A stretch of 22,500 bases of DNA from Auanema rhodensis (lineage: Eukaryota; Nematoda; Chromadorea; Rhabditida; Rhabditidae): NCBI GenBank assembly GCA_964057225.1, contig CAXKVF010000004.1:85001-107500 (forward strand). The letters run 5' to 3'. Shown one piece after another: positions 18,942 to 22,500 of this stretch. Below the pieces are notes generated by a model, which saw nothing but the letters and a program-made list of their open reading frames with translations, had not been told where the DNA came from and made no database searches. Each line of letters starts with the position of its first letter. The first letter of the stretch is position 1. The position numbers and the translations under genes were made by a program.

Positions 18942-19445
18942 ATGAAGTATCCGTTTCCAAAGCCCACAAAATCTCTGAACGAGATTATCAGAGAAACCAG
19001 TGTACATATGCCAAACACACCAAATGAAAAAGAGAAATTAAGAATTATAGCAAAGATAATTGATAACTACTTTTTCAACGATGTATTATTTAAATTTAAA
19101 GGAGATATCAAAATTAGATTTATTTCAAAAGGAAATCTATCAAATTGTCCTTTTGCACACACGACTTTTTTAAATAATTCAGTTAATGTTAATTTGTATA
19201 CTCCTGCCTTTTTTTCATCTAGAGCCAATGATACATCCTTGTTCTTGAAAAATAAGTTTAACTTGTTCATATTAATATTTATTCACGAGTTAATACATGT
19301 GTACGAGAACATACAACACCCATTAACCAAATTAGGTATTTTGAACTACTTTGTTGATAAACTTCCTTCTCATGGCCAATATTTCCTAGAAATATTAAGA
19401 ATAATCAATAGGGTATCTCAAAACAAAATACGTGTATCATATTAA
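18942..19445 (+). CDS. SprT-like zinc metalloprotease domain protein
   Basis: A single-exon, 167-residue protein. The active-site helix is FIHELIHVYE with HELIH at residues 115-119 (zinc ligands His115 and His119, catalytic Glu116). A second motif, SHGQYFLEILRIINR, follows at 143-157, with His144 as the third ligand. HExxH followed ~25 residues later by HGxxF and a helix is the SprT/Spartan signature; that family cleaves proteins covalently stuck to DNA. The N-terminal half is basic and beta-prone with no signal peptide. There is no C-terminal zinc ribbon, so it is a minimal domain. The start at 18942 (CATCATGAAG) is the first in-frame ATG. AATAAA at 19448-19453 is a likely polyadenylation signal. 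Other HExxH families cannot be excluded. Confidence 0.62.
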   Translation: MKYPFPKPTKSLNEIIRETSVHMPNTPNEKEKLRIIAKIIDNYFFNDVLFKFKGDIKIRFISKGNLSNCPFAHTTFLNNSVNVNLYTPAFFSSRANDTSLFLKNKFNLFILIFIHELIHVYENIQHPLTKLGILNYFVDKLPSHGQYFLEILRIINRVSQNKIRVSY

Positions 19446-19447
19446 TG

Positions 19448-19453
19448 AATAAA
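19448..19453 (+). terminator. Polyadenylation signal of the SprT-like gene
   Basis: AATAAA three nucleotides after the stop codon, in a TGAATAAAAATG context. The very short distance implies a short 3' UTR. Confidence 0.5.
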
Positions 19454-19504
19454 AATGTATAATCTTGTAACTCATAAAATGTTATGTACATTACATTTTT
19501 CGAA

Positions 19505-19535
19505 CGACTAGAGCATACATCGCTGATAGATTTTT
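19505..19535 (-). repeat. Degenerate 18S 5'-end fragment
   Basis: GAGCATACATCGCTGATAGAT closely resembles GAGCATACAGCGCTGACAGAA, the reverse complement of the 18S start. It is shorter and more worn than the other copies, and it lies between two genes of the element. Confidence 0.55.
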
Positions 19536-19645
19536 TTCTATTTTTAATATATTTCGAATTTATCTTCTATTTTTGAAATTGTTTTTGTCTTATATAATTA
19601 TTGTTATTGTTTCTCAATTTTATTATTTTTGATTTTCAGAGTGCA

Positions 19646-19866
19646 ATGCGTGTGTTGCTGCTTTGGTTTCTGTTTCTTTCTTTTGTAGCAGCCGCACAAA
19701 ACATGGAAAGGATAATCAAACAAAGGCTACATTACGGAATGTGAGTTCAAATTAAAATATCAAAAATATTTTGTTTTTCAGCATAATTGGAACCAAAAAA
19801 ACAGTAACCTTGAGTTACATGTTTGCTTCCAAAAAGGACAATTGTTTTACCATTTATAATTTCTGA
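19646..19866 (+). pseudogene. Truncated paralogue of the envelope-like gene (first two exons)
   Basis: Exon 1 (19646-19740) is 95 nt, exactly the length of exon 1 in the minus-strand gene, and also encodes a hydrophobic signal peptide ending in GM at the same splice point (GGAAT|GTGAGT). Exon 2 begins at 19782 and shares TVTLSY(M/I)FASKK with it. It then stops at 19866, so the cleavage motif, hydrophobic segment and membrane anchor are all missing. The break falls at TTGTTTTACCATTTAT, which matches a palindrome-family unit at 4563-4577. It is either a pseudogene or a gene for a ~57-residue secreted peptide. A TTTTCAG acceptor at 19632-19638 precedes the start. Confidence 0.65.
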
Positions 19867-19888
19867 AGTTTAATTTTTTTTTACAGAA

Positions 19889-20106
19889 ATGGAGTTTCTA
19901 TCGAGAGCCCAATGCGTCAGCTGCCAAGTTTTTATTGGTCCCCTATGTTCGGACTGCATTAGCTCCTTGCGAGTTAATGTTCTGAGGATGCAACACGTAT
20001 CCAGAGATTTGGTTCGTTTTGAGAACCCCCAAAATGACAAGTAAGTCCATTTGATAAAAGTTTCTTTCTCATTTTTTAATATTTCAGAAATGCCTCTCCA
20101 CCCTGA
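19889..20106 (+). CDS. Small Cys-finger protein, two exons
   Basis: ATG 19889 follows TTTACAG directly, a likely trans-splice site. Exon 1 (19889-20040) encodes 50 codons with CVSCQVFIGPLCSDC, a CxxC-x7-CxxC zinc-binding pattern at residues 9-23, then a short basic helix. The donor GTAAGT at 20041 and acceptor ATTTCAG at 20081-20087 are good, but splicing them puts the next exon out of frame with the lysine-rich ORF and gives a stop at 20104-20106. So this is a ~55-residue protein, or a fusion broken by a 1-nt shift. Function unknown. Confidence 0.5.
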
Positions 20107-20365
20107 TCCAAAAAATCAAGGAATAATCAAAGCCTCTTTTTCCAAAGGACTGGACAGGGTTGGAACACAGGACCATCCAGTGGAAAAGAAGAAATCTAAG
20201 CTTTCAGAAGCTAAGAAACTGAAGAAGAAGCTGAGACAACGCCAGCTGAACAAGACGAAAAAAGCGGCAGCTGTTGATCTGCGCAACGACAACGCATGGT
20301 GCTTAAACCATGGAACGTCTGACAATAAAATTTGTTTGAATTATGATAATTTAAAATATTGGTGA
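20090..20365 (+). CDS. Lysine-rich basic protein of unknown function
   Basis: 91 residues from ATG 20090, which sits 2 nt after a TTTCAG acceptor, as in trans-spliced genes. It starts MPLHPDPKNQG, has a strongly basic stretch around residues 48-69 (KKKSKLSEAKKLKKKLRQRQ-like), and ends CLNYDNLKYW. Its composition suggests nucleic-acid binding or nuclear/nucleolar targeting. The one-frame offset with the upstream Cys-finger exon leaves open whether both were once one gene. AATAAA at 20395-20400 is a candidate polyadenylation signal. Confidence 0.55.
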   Translation: MPLHPDPKNQGIIKASFSKGLDRVGTQDHPVEKKKSKLSEAKKLKKKLRQRQLNKTKKAAAVDLRNDNAWCLNHGTSDNKICLNYDNLKYW

Positions 20366-20510
20366 CTGTTAACAATTGTAATCAATTCTTGTAATAAAAT
20401 ATTTTCTTATTTTTTCTGTTAGTATTACATTATATGAAAATTGTATTTGAAAAAAATGTCTCAGCTTCAGTTTCAAATTTCAAGAACTTGATACACAATC
20501 AGTGTGAGAA

Positions 20511-20636
20511 ATGCCTGTCCACCCTGATCCAAAAGTTCAGGAAACGTTAAAAACAGTAGCGGGGGTGCGGGGGCGGCTAGCCCCCGATTATGTACATGCT
20601 TCACTCCTACAGAACATTCAAAAATTACTTTCATGA
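20511..20636 (+). pseudogene. Partial duplicate of the lysine-rich gene's start
   Basis: ATGCCTGTCCACCCTGATCC copies the start at 20090 (ATGCCTCTCCACCCTGATCC), encoding MPVHPDPK. After eight residues homology ends and the 41-codon frame runs through a GC-rich hairpin. I read it as a fragment rather than a gene. Confidence 0.55.
20568..20586. repeat. Perfect GC-rich hairpin
   Basis: CGGGGGC and GCCCCCG separated by GGCTA, preceded by GCGGGGGTG. It is similar in character to the G7/C7 hairpins at 4781-5650, but the sequence differs. Confidence 0.75.
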
Positions 20637-20639
20637 CGA

Positions 20640-22500
20640 TTAGTCACTTCAAAATTTAAATGGTCAAACTTATGGAGAAGTTATCAAATAAATACCCATT
20701 AATCAGCTAGATAAGCTATAACTCGGTCAGATGTTACCCAATCATTTCAAGAACCTGTTCAATCGTTCTAAATCGACATTTTACCTCTAGACATCACATA
20801 ACAAGCAATTTGTCAACCCCACCGCTTTGGTTGATTAGAGCTAGTATGACTTACGAGTTTTACCCTGTATCCATTCCGTTACAAGTCCCTTTTAAAATCG
20901 CCCTCAACACTCAAATCTTTCAGCATCTATAGATATCCGAAATACAAGATTGAACCCAAAAAATAAGCTCGTTTCCACTCATAGAATTTGAGTTACACGT
21001 CGTCAAAGTCACCAAAAACGACGTTTAGTAAAACGCACCTGTTTTACTTTGTATCCAAACCGTTACAAATACAATTGTTTTGGGTTATATCTCCACTATC
21101 ACTGCACAAATCACTCGCATATTAAGCAATTAGACAGAATCAATCATATATAACAAGTTTCCATCGATATTGATTCTTTTAAAGAATACTTTTTTTCATC
21201 AATTTTGTACATAAGGGTCCCCCCTTACCTACTTTTCTGAAAAAAGTTTTACCATGTATCCAGTTGGATACATGTCACCAGTAAGAAGGACCATCATGTT
21301 GGAATCATCTCAAACTACGTTTTTATAGGTTTTACAACATGCGGAACACGAATATTACATATTTAGAGCGATTAGAACAACTTTTTTTTTGAACATTTTT
21401 TTACATAAGGGTCCCCCCTTACCTACTTTTTCAAATATCACTGTTTTTTCTCATAACTCATTTCAACCTCATCCTATCACTTTGCAAACATGTTTAATCG
21501 TTCTAACTCGTTAAAATACATCTAGAAATGCTAAACTTATCTGAACAGCATAATCGGAACCCCCTCAGAAATCGGGAGTCGATGGAGAGATTAAAACTTA
21601 AAAGTTTTACCCTGTATCAAATTTGATACATTTTCATTCGCGATTCACCGATCGATTTCCTTTTTTCACAGATCGATAGGCGCTCCAAATATAAGATCAC
21701 CTGCAAAAAATCACACCCCAATCTTTTATATGAGCCGAGTTGTGACTCGTCAAACTTCAAAAAAATGGCCGTTTTCGGGTTTGGGTAAAACCTAACAGGT
21801 TTACCATGTATCAAATTTGATACACTCTTCAACTAAAATGCTCATAACTCAAGCAGATCATTTCCGATTGAGCTCATACTTCGAAGTTGGTCTTTTTTTA
21901 TCATATCGAACAGATTGCCTTAAAATTGGCTGATTTGGAAAAACTTTTTTTTTACCAATTTTGGGTAAAAACAAATTGTGTATCAATTTTGATACATCTC
22001 ACCAGTAAAGCCCTGGATTATGTTCAAATCACTTGTAAAGATGTATTCTCATGTTTTCATACACGCTGAACACGAATATAATGTTTTCAGACCATTTGGA
22101 ACAACTTTTTTTTTGACTTTCCCTTAGGGTAAAAACAAAATGTGTATCCATTTTGATACATCCTTCAAGTAAAAGCTTCTATTATGTCGGAATCATATAA
22201 AATTATGGATTTATAGGTTTTCAAAAACGCTGAACACGAATATGATGAAATTAGATTGATTTGAAGAAAAAATATTTTTTCTATTTTTTTCACATAAGGG
22301 TCCCCCCTTACCTACTTTTCTGAACATAGGTTTTACCATGTATCAATTTTGATACATCCCCCAAGTAAAAGCTTTTATCAAGTCGGAATCAATAGAAATT
22401 ATGGATTTATAAGTTTTCAAACACGCTGAACACGAATATGATGAAATTAGATTGATTTGAAGAAAAAATATTTTTTCTATTTTTTTCACATAAGGGTCCC
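20640..22500. repeat. Dispersed palindromes and hairpins, right-hand repeat zone
   Basis: No convincing gene. Eight palindrome-family sites lie near 20861, 21042, 21247, 21604, 21802, 21976, 22141 and 22332. They have cores such as GTATCAAATTTGATAC and GTATCAATTTTGATAC and mostly a GTTTTACC(A/C)T flank. A second motif, TAAGGGTCCCCCCTTA (stem TAAGGG/CCCTTA), occurs near 21213, 21407, 22296 and at the window end. From ~21240 these combine into degenerate ~165-200-bp units with GAACACGAATAT. The last two units (about 22140 and 22336) are ~196 bp apart and nearly identical. The zone runs off the window. Confidence 0.8.

Noticed and set aside
20116-20325. Minus-strand Phe/Ser-rich ORF
   Set aside because: It is the antisense shadow of the lysine-rich gene (AAG/AAA codons read as CTT/TTT).

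Overview
This window is nuclear DNA from a nematode, most likely a rhabditid. The minus-strand 18S rRNA begins with GATTGATTCTGTCAGCGC, the form typical of rhabditid nematodes. The protein genes are AT-rich, are cut by many 40-50 bp introns ending in TTTCAG, and often have a splice acceptor just before the start codon, as expected with trans-splicing. I cannot name a genus.

Layout. 1-4347 is ribosomal DNA on the minus strand: 18S (1-1712, running off the window), external spacer with short tandem repeats and several copies of the 18S 5' end, then the last ~430 nt of 28S (3920-4347). The 28S stops abruptly at 4347, about 7 nt before a universally conserved TTAGTTTTACCC. From there to the window end (over 18 kb) the DNA is unrelated to rRNA genes and looks like one large mobile or selfish element sitting in 28S; its other end is not in the window.

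The element has an unusual plan. A central 2.5-kb array of 178-bp repeats (8571-11066) is flanked by inverted modules. Going outward, each module has ~31-bp palindromic repeats, an 18S 5'-end fragment, a TATA promoter and a structured 5' leader. The promoters fire outward. The left one drives a spliced gene for an envelope-like membrane glycoprotein (5767-7601, minus). The right one drives a 25-exon gene (12671-17247, plus) for a predicted ~1159-residue protein joining a C2H2 finger, a Crypton-like tyrosine recombinase and a SET methyltransferase domain. Further right are a 174-bp tandem array, a SprT-like HELIH metalloprotease, a truncated paralogue of the envelope-like gene, a small Cys-finger gene, a lysine-rich gene, and a long zone of palindromes and hairpins.

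Working model (inference): a large rDNA-resident tyrosine-recombinase element with a chromatin-modifying domain, a cargo protease and an envelope-like gene. The palindrome family, near 30 copies at both outer and inner ends and sharing GTTTTACC(C/A)T with the 28S flank, is a candidate recombinase binding or recombination site. Domain calls rest on motifs read by eye; no database search was run.
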